DNA from: Climacium dendroides
Taxonomy: Eukaryota > Streptophyta > Bryopsida > Hypnales > Climaciaceae
Length of the DNA: 64,000 bases
Direction: 5' to 3'
Assembly (NCBI GenBank): GCA_950106755.1
Contig: OX467092.1
Span: 5,828,001-5,892,000 of the forward strand
The translations under genes were made by a program, and so were the position numbers. The notes beneath the pieces were generated by a model. That model had not been told where the DNA came from, made no database searches, and saw nothing but the letters and a program-made list of their open reading frames with translations. Positions 34,990 through 47,599 of this stretch are shown one piece after another (positions within the stretch are counted from its first letter, which is position 1; every line of letters begins with the position of its first letter).

Positions 34990-36950
34990 GAAGTTCCACT
35001 GCAAATAAATCGACATTGTAACAAAAAAAGAAAAGTTTATGCAATTGCAACTAATTTGCTACTAAATTGAGACTGCAACTACATTGCAATTAATTTTTGA
35101 CTACACTGTAATTGATTTGTGACTACAATGCAACTATAGTACAACTACATTGTGACTCTTATGCAACTTCAATTACCTATGTAATATCCAACTACATAAC
35201 TAAATTGTGACTATAGTGCAACTACATTATAACTACATTGTGACTCTTATGCAACTTCAATTACCTCTATAGGACTAATACAAATTCTTATAACTACTTA
35301 AATACAAGTAAATATAATGCAATCCCCTAATTTTAAACACCATTGTAAGACTAAAGACAATTTTCAAATTTCTAAGAGCCCTTACAATTCTTTTGCCACT
35401 ACTTCAATTGCTGCTTCTATTGGTTGTACTTAAACAGCTAACTCTACCACTCTAGTATCTTGGCACAATTTCATGTTTGTTTTCTCATAGTCACCGGAAT
35501 CCATGATGAGCGATTTCCACTCACGTACTTACAGAGTCAAAAAATGGTTCAATGAACAATTATAATGTCATGCAATTCTTCAAGAAATTTCCTTGTCATC
35601 AGTACACAAATATGAAGATAACTAAATGTTCAATGTTATCAAAAGATAAGCCTCACCCATTCAAATCTTTACAAATTCTACAAATGAGAGAACTACTCTC
35701 ATTGACAATCAAGGAAGTCTCAAGTACAATCATACCAACGCATCATGCTTTTGTACAAGTTCAAAAATCAATTTGTAGTAAATAATAAACGAGCATAAGT
35801 CTTATGATTAAAGTTCTACAACAACACAATGATTTTTAAGAAAACAATATAAAAACAGCAAATACTAAGAACAATTTAACTAATCGGTCCAAAAATCAAA
35901 CAAAACCACAACAAGAAGAACAAATACTAACCCTCAAATCGTCTTCAATAGTAGTAAAGTTTCACTTATAATTTGGAAAAGTGAAATTGTAGGTAGGACT
36001 TCCAAAAAGGTACATTAGGTTACAAAAATGAACAAAGAGAGCTCAATACAAAGAGAGCTTAGTACAAATACATTGTCCATAAGCAATAAATACAATGTGA
36101 AAAAGAAAGATTATTTAAGAAATGAAATACAACATATGTTCTTGGAGAATAAAAGGGTGATCCTAGAGTATCCACAGGATTAGAAGGCAAGTACAAAGAA
36201 AACATGGTAAATAGGTATTATTGAAGGTTAATATTGTATTTTTTAAATATAATGGGAGCAAAATGTACCCGCATATGAAGAGAGAGATGATTGCCGGTAG
36301 AACACTACGAGCAAAGAAAGGCGTAGTTGTGTGGTAGAGTTTATCACCCTTATGAAAGTTGTGGAACTGCATGTTGAGGATTTAGGATTGGGGGCGCATT
36401 GGATGAACGAGAAGGTCAAACAATTAATCCGCAACGACGACAACGTTAATACGTGGTGTTCTCTAAAAATGCCACTCGCAAGTTCGTGCTTTCATCCTCT
36501 ATTTTTTAAAATTTAGGTAACTACTCTTCAACCTTCTATTCTTCAATGCTCTTTCCTCACAAGCTAAAACCCTAGTGAAAAGTCCCCTCGACCAAATTCA
36601 TGCAAGCTTACTAGAAACAAGGTCTGATTGACTGAGCTACACAAAGAAGTTGGAGAACCAACTCGATTCTATAGATTCTCAATATTCACCACTACTAATG
36701 TTGATTCAAATGTGCAAGATGCTCATTCTCAAACACAGTTCTTCAAGCATACAAAAGCTCCCTCCCTTCTACCTAGTGAGTTGGTAAGGACTAACTTAGA
36801 TTGTCTATAGACAAAGACTCCATAAAAGAATTCAAATATGACAATGAAATAGAGGCTAAGCTACAAGTCACAAACTAGGGGTGGTGGTGATGTAGAACTA
36901 TATCCAACATACCAATGCTTCCTGAAGCCAACCCTAAATGTACCATAAGA
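34990..36950. other. Interior of CACTA element, unassigned
   Basis: 34990-35280 holds more subterminal-type repeats (duplicated TTGTGACTCTTATGCAACTT). The rest has short frames (35552-35785, 36331-36516, 36628-36810) without recognisable domains. Confidence 0.4.
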
Positions 36951-37029
36951 TATCTAGATATAACTTTGAAACCATGAAGTAATAAATTGAATAAAGAAAG
37001 AATAATGCACTCCAAACCAAGTAGGATAA

Positions 37030-37196
37030 TGAGAGAAGGGTGCACCTATAATTTTGTGAAGTTGGGCTGTACGAGGACTCCAAGGCGAGTAACGAGGACT
37101 ACTAGGAGAGTAAGTAGGGGAAGTAGAGTTGTAGCTTGGTGAAGTCGGTGAATAAGGAGGACAAGTGGATTTAGGGTTAGGGAAGGTAGGGCTATA
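37030..37196 (-). pseudogene. RNA polymerase II CTD-like heptad fragment
   Basis: On the minus strand six heptads in perfect 7-residue register are read from 37196 to 37071, including [14 protein letters not shown] and YSPWSPR. After a one-base shift a further YSPTSQN and a degenerate heptad follow (37071-37030). This is the signature of the C-terminal domain of the largest Pol II subunit (NRPB1/RPB1). It lies opposite in direction to the transposase remnants and has no polymerase core sequence next to it. I infer a captured gene fragment. A chance YSP-rich repeat is the alternative, but the register and the TSPS consensus argue against it. Confidence 0.7.
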
Positions 37197-37769
37197 ACTA
37201 GGCAAAGTAGGGCAATGACAATGGAGTAATTGCATAGTTGTGCTGTAGTCGCATGTCAATTGTGCCGTAGTTGCATATTAGTTGTACCATAGTTGCATAT
37301 CAATTGTGTTGTAGTTGTAAATTAGTTGTGCTATAGTTGCATATTATTTGTATTATAGTCACATTTTAGTTGCACCATATTCATTTTGAAATGTAGTAGT
37401 GTTGTATTTATAATGAATGACTCTAATGGCCAAAAAAAACCTACATTGCAAAATTATTTTGCCAAAGTTAGCTAGTATGTTTTTTAATAGAGATGAAATG
37501 ATAATAAAAGCATCAAGAAGGAAGATGTACAAATAAATTTGTATATGCAGTGTCTTTCTAGATTGTCTTTTGTCAATCTCATACTAACTTGAAAAGACTA
37601 TTCATGTGACTAGAGGCTTTTTATCCGCTATATGTTGGATGTTATGCATTATGAGATGAATCTGGCCAAAAATCTATTTAAAACAATAAGTAGAGAAAAG
37701 ATACAATGAAGGTGTGATAGAATCTACAAAGAAGAGGCATACGAAACATTTGTGATTGACACCAAACCC

Positions 37770-38505
37770 TTGCAGAGCTAGGAAGATGTTGAAACCAACT
37801 GCTAGATACGTACTCTCTGAAAAAGAATATGAGCAATTTACAGACATTATTGCCTTTGTGAAACTTTCTTTAGGTTAATCCTCTTCATTTTGAAAGCATA
37901 TAAAGGCCAAATCGCACAATTATCATGTATTACTGCAACACTTGGTGCCGTTGACTTTGAAGGGTCTATTGAAGCCTGATCTATGTATGGCTATCATGCG
38001 GATGTGCAAGGTATTTAGGAGAATATGCACAAAAGTTTATAATCCAGTAGAGTTTGAGTCTCTTCAATTAGATGTGGCTGAAGTATGGTACTATCAGAAA
38101 TGGAATTTCCAGTGTTAATTTTTAATATGATGAAACATCTTCCATATTACCGTTTCCATCTTCCATACAAGAACTTGACTTGTGTGGGCCCATTAGCACA
38201 AGGTGGATGTATCTAGTTGAAAGATATATGAAGATATTGAAGAACTATGTTCGCAACATAGTTAGACCAGAGGCTTGGATGGCAGAAGGGTATTTGAAGG
38301 AAGAATGCCTTGGCTTTGTAACAAAGTATTTGCAAAGATTTGATATTGTCAAGAGACATGTATGGTATGTAGAGGAGGAATTTGATGATGTTGAAGAAGT
38401 TCTTGAAGGTGTAGGTCGGCAATTCTTAATGCCTACTGTACTATGGGATGCAATACATAATTATGTATTAAACAATGTTGCCATTTTGAAGCCATTTATT
38501 AAGTA
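37770..38505 (+). pseudogene. CACTA transposase-associated DUF4218 protein remnant
   Basis: The plus-strand frame carries RYVLSEKEYEQFTDIIAFVK, then HNYHVLLQHLVPLTLKGLL, then FRRICTKVYNPVEFE, and in a shifted frame GPISTRWMYLVERYMKILK and YVRN..RPEAWMAEGYLKEE. This is the order found in the DUF4218 part of plant En/Spm transposase (TNP2-type) proteins. At least two frameshifts or stops (near 37880 and 38115-38180) break it. The uninterrupted tail is 38180-38505. Confidence 0.88.
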
Positions 38506-38869
38506 AATTGCACTAGCTTCTTCATTTTGAATAATCCAATTATTAAAACATGGATATGAAATTGATATGTAGTTGATTTGAATAGCAAAAATGCAATTAA
38601 CATGCAATTAATATGCAACTAACATGCAATTAATATGCAACTATTGTAATTACAAAATGTCTGAGGTGAATAACTGTAGTAGTTGCTAGTTAGGAAATTC
38701 AGACATTAATGGTTTTAACTTCTGCCATACACGTGCAAGAAGTGGAAAGAAGAGTGTCAAACATATCTAAGTACAATACCACTTGACGTGTAGATAAAAA
38801 CGGTTGTTTGCAATAATAATGCTAATGCACATATTCCAAAAAACAAAGATAGGATGCTATTCTCTAAGA

Positions 38870-39315
38870 AACCATTCTAGAAGGCACATCATTATTCTTC
38901 TATGAAAGCTTTTGGAAACCATTTTAGAGTAGATGATGATGCCTCCAACAGATTGCAAACATATGATTGTGGTGTTGCATCAATGTTCCAAATTCCAGCT
39001 TCTAACCTTTGAGATGTGTTAATGCACTATATTGGAGTATTGAAAGATATATAGAAACTAGATTATGGGTCTATAAGCAACCATGTGGTTCTAATGTGAT
39101 GTGAATGAGTAAAGAAAACAAACAATTGGAATAATCCAACATATATTAAAAACAAGGCTGGTTTCCTTCTAGTGAACTTCGGCTATAAAATGCGCAGGAT
39201 GTTTGATCCATTTATATTTTCAAGCCAAGCAACCTAAGTGTTCTTTGTTTATGATGTGTGGAAAGATAGTTGGAAAGTAGAACTATATAAACAAGTTCGT
39301 GCTTGATGAGAATTT
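38870..39315 (+). pseudogene. CACTA DUF4216 domain remnant
   Basis: Reads CGVASMFQIP, GVLKDI then LDYGSISNHVVLMC, and FGYKMRRMFDPFIFSSQATQ followed by VFFVYDVWKDSW. This matches the DUF4216 domain that follows DUF4218 in plant CACTA proteins (the DPFI..SQA..VFYV block). Stops occur at several points. It lies downstream of and on the same strand as the DUF4218 remnant, as expected for a single ancestral protein. Confidence 0.82.
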
Positions 39316-39779
39316 GTGGACACATCAGATTTGTTTGTAAGCACCATTGTACAAGCTTCTAGTTTAGCTACTCCAGACGATGTGCCTCCTCTACCTAGTG
39401 TCTCATCTCTAGTCAGAGCCATAAAGTTATTTGTAGAGGACAATCTCCTAGCATTTGTAAGATATTGAGACCATCCATTGAAAATATTAGTTTGTTGTTT
39501 TCAACTTTGAAACTACCTTTGCAATGCTCTTCAATTTAAAGACTTAATGCACAATTGCATCCAAGTGTCTACCCTCTATAAAAAAAAGGCAATTAGAAAT
39601 CAAGTGTTTCTTGATAGACTATGGATGAACAATATTGTAAAGCATACTTATTTGGTCTTCTAAAGTGTGTATCTTGATTAGCATCGAACCTTTAATTGCA
39701 TCCCATAGTGAACTCATAGTGAATAACTTACAGTTACAATTGTTTAGTAAAATGAGGTTGTAACTTAAATCTATAGCAT

Positions 39780-40385
39780 TTCAACAAAGAATTCTAATTG
39801 TATTTGTTTTGTAGTTATATTCTAAATGTTTTGTAGTCAAACCCTAGTTATTTTCTATTCAAATTCTAGTCATTTTCTAGTTGCATTTGAGTAGTTTTCT
39901 AGTTGCATTCTAATCACTCTATAGTTGCATTCGAGTTGCTCTCTAGTTGCATTTGAGTGGTTCTCTAGTTGGATTCTAGTCGCTTTGTAGTTGCAATCCA
40001 TTCACTCTCTAGTTGCATTTGAGTAGTTTTCTAGTTGCAGTTGTAGTTCTCTAATTGCTTTGTAGTTACATTCTAGCTGTGTCCTAGTGTGACTATAGTT
40101 GTTTTCTAATTGAATTGTAATCAAGTTTATATTAATGCGATTTTGATTTGTCACACTGACTCTACAAAGTAAAAAACTGTCCACGTTGACGTTTGTGATG
40201 AATAGTGGATTTAGAATGTTTCACATTGCTTTTTGGTTGCACTTTAGTAACCCTACACTTCATTCTATGACTCATCTGCAACTACAACAATGTAGAGGTC
40301 AAATTTGGTGCAAATACAGAGGATTATAGTTGTAGGATAGTTGTATAGGATACATAGTCACATAGCAGTCGGTTGTGGTAGACAT
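39780..40385. repeat. Right subterminal repeats of the CACTA element
   Basis: Dense array of TCTAGTTGCATTTGAGTAG-like units, inverted in sense to the left array (AGTTGCA versus TGCAACT). Confidence 0.75.
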
Positions 40386-40400
40386 TTTTTTCTTCTAGTA

Positions 40401-41267
40401 TCAAACACTAATATCTTGCAATCTATACAATGGAAATTTCTGAAGTTTTTTCTACATCTTCTCAAATTAGCTTAATACAAGATCCTATGGTTATATGTGT
40501 CCAAAAATGCAAGGGTTAAGTGCAAATAGATATATGGAATAGCGGTTATCAAGGGTTGTTTATGGAGCGTTTATGACTCCACACTATGGAGAGGGTTGTA
40601 ATTTTAGGGCACACTATTTTAGAAATTCATAGTAATTATGATTTTAATTGAAAAATTATAATTCTACTTAGGTTTGATTCAAGAAGCAAGTACCCACCCT
40701 TAAAAAATATGTGCCCCTCTTGGAGTTGGCCCCAAAATATTTAGATTGCTAATCAAGGTGGTAATATGTTTGTCTACCTTAGTATTGTTTGAATCATTTT
40801 CTTAAAAAACTATCCAAATGCACTCATGGGAGGTTAAACTATTGTGCAAGACTTAGTATCATTTTCATACAAATTCAAAGGATGGACATCTACACCTTTG
40901 TTTTACATAGAAGGACTCTTTGTCATCCATTGATTGAACACTTAACCCCTAAATGCCCAAGGCTTGTTTGAGCTTCTTGGAATTTGCTTTAAATTGAACA
41001 AAAAGCCAACATTTTGATAAGTTGTATCAATGGATGACAATTCAAAAAAAATTGATACAACTTATCAAAATGGATGACAATTTATGACTTCTCAAAATCT
41101 ACTCTACAATTTATTACTACAATTTATGACTACAAATTTATGACTTCTCAAAATCTACTCTACAATTTTTTTAAATGAATTTCTAATTTGATTTTTTCTC
41201 CAAGATCTAGTGTATTTGAGGCTCATTTCCAAGAGCCCTCAACACTACAAAAAGTCAAGATTGCAAT
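40401..41267. repeat. Repeat flank right of the CACTA element
   Basis: Continues the module split by the element (inverted copy at 46430-47085). The minus copy of the frame at 40789-40971 is at 46454-46642. 41040-41260 is shared with 2560-2660 in the first foldback. No gene. Confidence 0.6.
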
Positions 41268-41320
41268 CACTACTAGAAAGTTGTGACCAAAACAACAGAA
41301 AGTCAACAGTTTTTTGTTGT
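41268..41320 (+). mobile_element. Left end of a CACTA MITE, right end not found
   Basis: CACTACTAGAAAGTTGTG begins exactly where the related sequence near 2659 continues without it (GATTGCAAT then GGGTAGCC). TTTTGTTGTTT and GGTCAC motifs link it to the MITEs at 14156 and 48838. I could not find the matching TAGTG end, so the element is truncated or larger than visible; only the terminus is marked. Confidence 0.55.
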
Positions 41321-41814
41321 TTGGGGCACTTTGGTCACAACTTGATCAATTTAACAAAATTTTGTAAAGACACCAATAGATTTTTGTTGTTCTAGGCACT
41401 TCAAATTAATTTTTGACCAAAACAATAGAAATGCAATAAATTTTATATATAACACTTTTTATTTTGTACGTGCACATGTGAATTTAAACATGGTGTATTG
41501 GTTAGAAGATTCTCGTTTACAAAGACGAAGTCTCAAGTGCAAACCTTGGTACCAACACTTAGTGACATGGCAGTCAACACAATTTGACCGTAGGGTCTGG
41601 CATGGCAATTTGACCGTGCTAATGATATGACAGTTACAATTTAAAAATTTTAATTTAATTTAAAAAAATTCATTGTGCAAATCAATAGAATTGGACAACA
41701 AATTTGAGTGCAATTTTGACCAGTACAACACAACCAAAAGAACAAGGGCTAACATGATAGTCAACGTAGTTTGACCTTGATGATGATGTGGCAATCAATG
41801 TAGTTTTGGACATA

Positions 41815-43060
41815 GTTTTCTCTAGGATAGTTGTACATTTAAGACTACCCAATCTAAACTATCAAAATTGTTAAAGTTGCAGAATTTTGCCATTCTAATG
41901 AAATTGCCCATTTTTCTACTCTTCCCCAATAGAATGATGTAGAATATCATTTTATCTTGCAATGAGATGATGTGAAATATTTCACATCTTATTGATAGCC
42001 ACAAATGGCATAATGTGGCACATGGCCTGAGAATGATGAGAGTTTCACAAAAACAATTTGTAAAGGAAGCAATAATTAAAAGAAATCAATAGAAAAAGCA
42101 ATATTCATAAGCAATTAGTGAATGTTGAATGAACTTTGTCAAGAGAATTGAAGGCAATAGAATGTTATGATATCTTGTTAACTTAATTATGTGATGCAAC
42201 AATTCTTTTGCATTGAAAGAAATCAATCTACTTACACATTTTTCTATTGTTGTTGATATCATCAAATTCATCGAATTGGTGATATTCCAATAACCAAAAT
42301 TGTGACATATTATAACATGTTGTAGCGTTTAGAAAGGCTACCTCGAATCCTCTCTACGAAGTTCACTCAATATTAATGATTACTTTTAATTATTGCTTTG
42401 CTTATTGTTTTATTTACTGACAATAGAAAAGAATGTTAAATGACAAAATTCTATAACTTTGGAAGTTTTAATAGTTTAATCTAAAATGTACATCTATTCT
42501 AGATTTTTAAAATCTATACAATTCTTAGATGCATGTAATAGATGGCACTTTCATAGTTCAAACCACACGGTTTGAAATCTACAATAGTCCAAGACTTTTG
42601 AAATATATAAAACTCCTAGATGTCACTTTTACAGTTTAAACTGGGCAATCTGAAAATGGCACACCTAATACCACCATTTCAATGAAATTCCTGCATAAGA
42701 GTTGTATACTACTGAATGTTATGCCCTTTCATGTGCAATTTATGGAAAAATTCACCATCAAATTTTTTGTGGTACATTTATGGACTATTTTGTGGTACAT
42801 TTGTGAAAAAACCAGGGAGCTCAAGGACATGACCAAGGACCGGACATGCACACATGTGCCAACTGCAGAAAATCAGATTTGCGCAAAGCCCAAGCCTCAA
42901 ATCTGATGCTCAAATTGCTTGAGTAAATAACTCCAGCTCCAGGATGTACATTCCCATTCGTGCGAAGAACCTCATTATCCTCGCTAGCCAGTGAAACTGC
43001 AAAAAAGAACACAATGGCATCACTCCCCTCTCCCCTCTCGAGGACCAAGTATACTAAAGG
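41815..43060 (+). repeat. Module B, copy 2, and link to module G
   Basis: 41815-42420 matches 8790-9400. 42540-43060 matches the 10.2-11.1 kb sequence in the same orientation and 45480-45900 inverted. So the edge of module G occurs here without its exons. Confidence 0.7.
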
Positions 43061-43829
43061 GCCTTTAGCACCTGGCATTTGGTAATAACACTCATGAATA
43101 CATAATTTCTGACAAAGATCAGAAGGTACAGGCTGTATAAAAACATTTGTTTTCAGTTGGTTTGGCATTGGTTCGGCATAAGTGGGTTACTTTGAAGTTA
43201 TTGGTTGTTCGGACTTGGAGCATAATCTTCTATTGTCTGTACATCGACTACCACTGCATTTCCTCTCCACAATCCTCATCCAAAATATTCATCCACATTG
43301 TGGAGAAGAATATAAGCGTCAACACCAATGGCAATTGACCATTTGCCACAATTGAATAAGTTTAATGGCAATATGAAGTAAATACTTCATTGACAATTGT
43401 GAAAATAGAGGATGGGGATGTCATTTTTATAATCAAGTCCATTGTCCATCATAAACTTTATGAAGGTATGGCTTAATTTGAAGATGAGAGCTTGAGCACT
43501 CATTGTCAAAAAAAGCTGAAATGGCATTTGGAGTAGAACTTTAGACCTCATTTAGGCATAGAAGAATACCTTTTAAAAAAAAAATTGAACTAAGAAAACT
43601 TGAAAAATCAAGTTAAATTAAATTCTCAAAAATTCGTTTGTAATTTTGAGCCTTTAATAAAAAATTATGAACAAATTTTAGAGAGGGGTGTTTAAAAATG
43701 TCAAGAAAAATTAGTAAAAGTTCAACCGCTCATAATTAAGTCAAATGCAGGAATTGTAAATTTTAGACCTCAACGAAGGCATAGAAGAATGATATGTTTC
43801 AAACACCAAACACTTCTTCATTGAAGACA
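43061..43829 (+). repeat. Module D, copy 2
   Basis: 43140-43340 is the inverted counterpart of 31533-31751. 43490-43790 is related to the 30970-31356 palindrome. No gene. Confidence 0.6.
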
Positions 43830-43960
43830 ATTTCAGTGGTATCTAAACTGAGGTACAAAACTCATTCTACGAAGCAAAATAAGGTATACTGAGTCATCCT
43901 TACACATCCCTTGTTCAAGTCGTCACCACCGAGAAAGGCATCACCCGCTGTAGAGAGTAC
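43830..43960 (+). repeat. Direct copy of part of the ISE2 remnant
   Basis: Almost identical to 16026-16157, from TTTCAGTGGTATCTAAACTG through CCGCTGTAGAGAGTACTT. It covers the downstream edge of the EQHPDSVRE exon region and adjoining intron on the minus strand. It is fused directly to module G. Confidence 0.85.
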
Positions 43961-43979
43961 TTAGATGAAAAGTTCCGGG

Positions 43980-45880
43980 GTGACCTCTTGAAGCTCCAAG
44001 AGACAGTTCTGTTATCCTCAGCACAGGTTCGCTAAAGGAATTCTATCCTCAGAATTGTCTCGCTCCAGATCGATCTGTGTGTTCAAGCTAGTATACTTGC
44101 GTTTGGGCCCAGGCAGTCCAGTCATGGAAGTTGGGCTTGTGTTCTGGGATCATGCAAGGTGCTGCGGCGGAAGCTCTCGGTCCCCGGAAGAATCGAATCG
44201 AAGCTCTTGTCTCGCTGGAGTCTCCAAACCTCGGTGGAGGCTTTCGCGTCTAGTCGCATCTTATGTCGAACTGGGCACTTCGATCGACGAGTCGAGCAGG
44301 AAGAAAGAAAGCTCGCTCGCTCTTTGTCACGGGACTCTGTGCACTACTCTGGTTTGCGCAAATTGGGGTGTTTATTTCGCCCCTTTGAATGTTCCCCAGC
44401 TCGCGTGGGGTGCGGCTAGATGCGAACGCCGAACTCATCACCGTTCTCTGCGGTGGTTTTGTGTGAGTCAGTTCCATATTCAGGTTTCTGGTTTGGCTTC
44501 ATTTTCGCATGCTTCGTTGGCTTTCAAAGCCTCATTTCTAGGTGATCCCAGGTCTCGGGTTTTATTGAAAGGAACCAACACGGGTATGTTAATGAATGAG
44601 ATTCGTTGATCGAGTGGATAAGGAAGTGTGTAGCATGTAGCATCATGCTAACAAATTATGAGAGTATGTATCATGCAAGCAAGCTTTGAGTGTAGCTAGG
44701 CTGGAGGCGTGGGTGGAAGTGGGTTGGGAAAGAAGGTGTGTATTGCACATACATAGTTTAAGTTTTTGGTTTGAGTTTTGATTTTGTTTGGTGTCCGCTT
44801 GTTTAATTAGTTTTTCTTTCTTTGTGAACAAGCTTGCCTTGCAAAAGGTGTTAGTCTTGCATGTTTGTTCTGCGCTTGTACTGCAGGATGATGGGTTCGC
44901 CTCGCACTCTCGACCAGAGATTCGATTTGGTTACCTCATGCGAATGAACGGCATTTTCGATCCAATTCCAACGTGAGTGATTTTGCACAGTTCCAAGTTC
45001 CAACCCACTTTTGATTTCTATTCGGAACATCAATGTTGCAGTCGACCCATTTCACTTTCCGTGCAGGTGGAGATGAAAATTGATTAGTTATAACATAATT
45101 CCCAGCGTAGTTGTGGTTCATTATGATACGCTCCATATTGCAACCAGCCCTCGATCGATTTTGTTTGCAGCTCGTGGTTGGAAATAAGAAGGTCTATATG
45201 ACCAGTACAGGTCAAATAGAATCTTCAGCTGCAATAAAAATTCACGGAATACTTCCAAACTGCATCTCTGTACACGGGAAAAATTTCGCAATCAAGATAC
45301 ACAATCTCCAGAGATGCGTAATTGCTTAAGTGGTTGGAAATGGGTCCACTACCTTACTTTGGCACCTTTCAGAATGCGCTTTCTGAAACATAAATCCACA
45401 CTGTCCTACAGTTTAGACCTCTCAATTCTTGGTGCCGTTTTGCAACTTGCTTGGTTTGCTTAGCATCCTTGGTCGTCGAGAGGGGAGTGACGCCATTGTG
45501 TTCTTTTTTGCAGTTTCACTGGCTAGCGAGGATAACGAGGTTCTTCGCACGAATGGGAACGTACATACATCCTGTGGCTGTCACGGGGGCTGTCAGTTTC
45601 TGAAGTTTTTAGAACTCAAGCGATTTGAGCATCAGATCTCAGGCTTGGGCTTTGCGCAAATCTGATTTTCTGCAGTTGGCACATGTGTGCATGTCCGGTC
45701 CTTGGTCATGTCCTTGAGCTCCCTGGGTTTTTCACAAATGTACCACAAAATAGTCCACAAATGTACCACAAAAAATTTGATGGTGAATTTTTCCATAAAT
45801 TGCACATGTAATGTCATAACATTCAGTAGTATACAACTCTTATGCGGGATATTCATTGAAATGGTGGTATTCCGTGCGCA
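43980..45880 (+). pseudogene. Unidentified intron-containing gene fragment (module G, plus copy)
   Basis: Inverted twin of 10745-12560. Exon-like blocks: a GC-rich leader with an open frame 44055-44609; HSRPEIRFGYLMRMNGIFDP at about 44888-44973 between TGTACTGCAG and GTGAGTG; LVVGNKKVYMTSTGQIESS after TTTGTTTGCAG at about 45170; and SLASEDNEVLRTNGNVHTS at about 45520. Splice borders are the same in both copies. Family unknown; no complete reading frame can be built. Confidence 0.5.
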
Positions 45881-47599
45881 AATCTAATTTTCTGCAGTTG
45901 AGGATTCAAGGTAGCCTCTCTAAATGCTACAACATGTTATAATATGTCATAATTTTGGTTATTGGAATATCACCAATTTGATGAATTTGATGATGTTTAC
46001 AACAATACATTTCTTTCAATGCAAAAGAATTGTTGCATTACATAATAAAGTTAACAAGACACTCTATTGCCTTTAATTCTCTCAACAAAGTTCATTCAGC
46101 ATTTACTAATTGCTTTTTAATCTTTCTTCTTTTTTTCGATCACTTTTGATTATTGCTTCTTTTACAAATTGTTTTGTGAAACTCTAATCATTCTCATGCC
46201 ATGTATCATGTTGTGCCCTTGTGGATATCAATAAGATGTGAAATACTCCACAACATTTCATTGCAGGATAGGATGATATTCTACATCATTATGTTGAGAA
46301 AGAGTAGAAGAATGAACAATTATGTTAGAATGGCAAAATTCCACAACTTTACCAATTTTTATAGTTCAATGATATATGTCATAGTTGGCACTTTCACAAT
46401 TTAGACCGCACAGTCCTAGATTTTAATGAAATCTGCCATCTATATGATTTTCTCTATGGAATTAACTTTAAAATGTTGTTGAATAATAAATGTTCAATCA
46501 ATAGATGACAAAGAGTCCTTCTATATAAGACAAAGGTGCAGATGTCCATCTTTGAAATTTGTATGAAAATTGTACTAAGTCTTGTACAATAGTTTAACCT
46601 TCCATAAGTGCTTTTAGATAATCTTTTATGAAAATGATTCAAACGGTACTAAGGTAGACAAGCCTATTACTACCTTGAAATCTAAATAGTTTGGGTCCAA
46701 TTTTAAAAGGGGCACATATTTTTTAGAGGTGTGTGCTTGTTTCTTGAATCAAACCCAAGTAGGATTTTAATTTTCCAATTAAAATTATAATTACTATGAA
46801 TTTCTAAAGTAGTGTGCCCTGAAATTATAACTACCCCAAAGTGGAATCATAGATGTTCCATAAACAACCCATGACACTTGCCTTTCCATGCATCTATTGG
46901 CACTTAACTCCTAGAGGATTTTAACTACATTTTTCACCATAAACACTCCAAAATTGTCATTTCTAATACAAGTACCAAATTTTAGGAATAAAACATTTTT
47001 GGACACATGTAACCACAAAGATCTAGTACTAAGCTAATTTGAGAAAATTTAGAAAAAACTTTAGAAATTTCATTGTGTATACTACAAGATATTAGCATTT
47101 GAAGTGACAAAATTTTTTTTTATGGCCCTACAAATAAACAAGGCAACTGCACTTCATAAGGGCACATTGGTATGAAAAAGTGTCCAAAATGGTGGTTATT
47201 ATTTGGATTCATTCTTCAAGGCAAGTTGGCTACATGCTTGAAAAAATTCAAATCATTTGGAATTGTACAACGCATACTTTAGAAAAAAATAAGGAATTTG
47301 ACATGTCTCGCTTGTTGGCATTTGAGCATTGATTTTGTTATAAAATGAATGGATTTGGATGAATCTTGGGGTGGAATTGGGCCCAAAAGTAGAATGATGG
47401 AAATAAGCAATTGGTAAAAATTGACTGGTCTACCTTAGAAAGGATGATTTCTACATAATTAGCCCAAGGTTCTAGGATTAAGTACTAATCTATCAATCCC
47501 ATTGGACTCCATTTCCACAAAATTATAAAATGTAAGTAATTATTGGACACTGGATTCTCCAACTCGTTCTTATTATATCTTCCACAACAATACGTTATC
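45881..47599 (-). repeat. Inverted counterparts of modules flanking the CACTA element
   Basis: 45900-46430 is module B inverted. 46430-47085 and 47115-47590 are the inverted counterparts of 40401-41000 and 32870-33330, joined without the CACTA element. No gene. Confidence 0.75.

Larger units (their letters stand above)
33334..40400 (+). mobile_element. CACTA (En/Spm-type) DNA transposon, decayed
   Basis: Left end CACTAGAAGAAAA; right end TTTTTTCTTCTAGTA, where the last base differs from the expected G. TCA flanks both sides (33331-33333 and 40401-40403). The paralogous sequence near 47085-47115 (minus strand) passes straight through the site without the element, proving insertion. Length is 7067 bp. 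Subterminal regions are packed with short repeats around TTGCAACT (left) and AGTTGCA (right). Internal plus-strand remnants of DUF4218 and DUF4216 proteins confirm the superfamily. Stops and frameshifts make it non-autonomous now. Confidence 0.92.
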
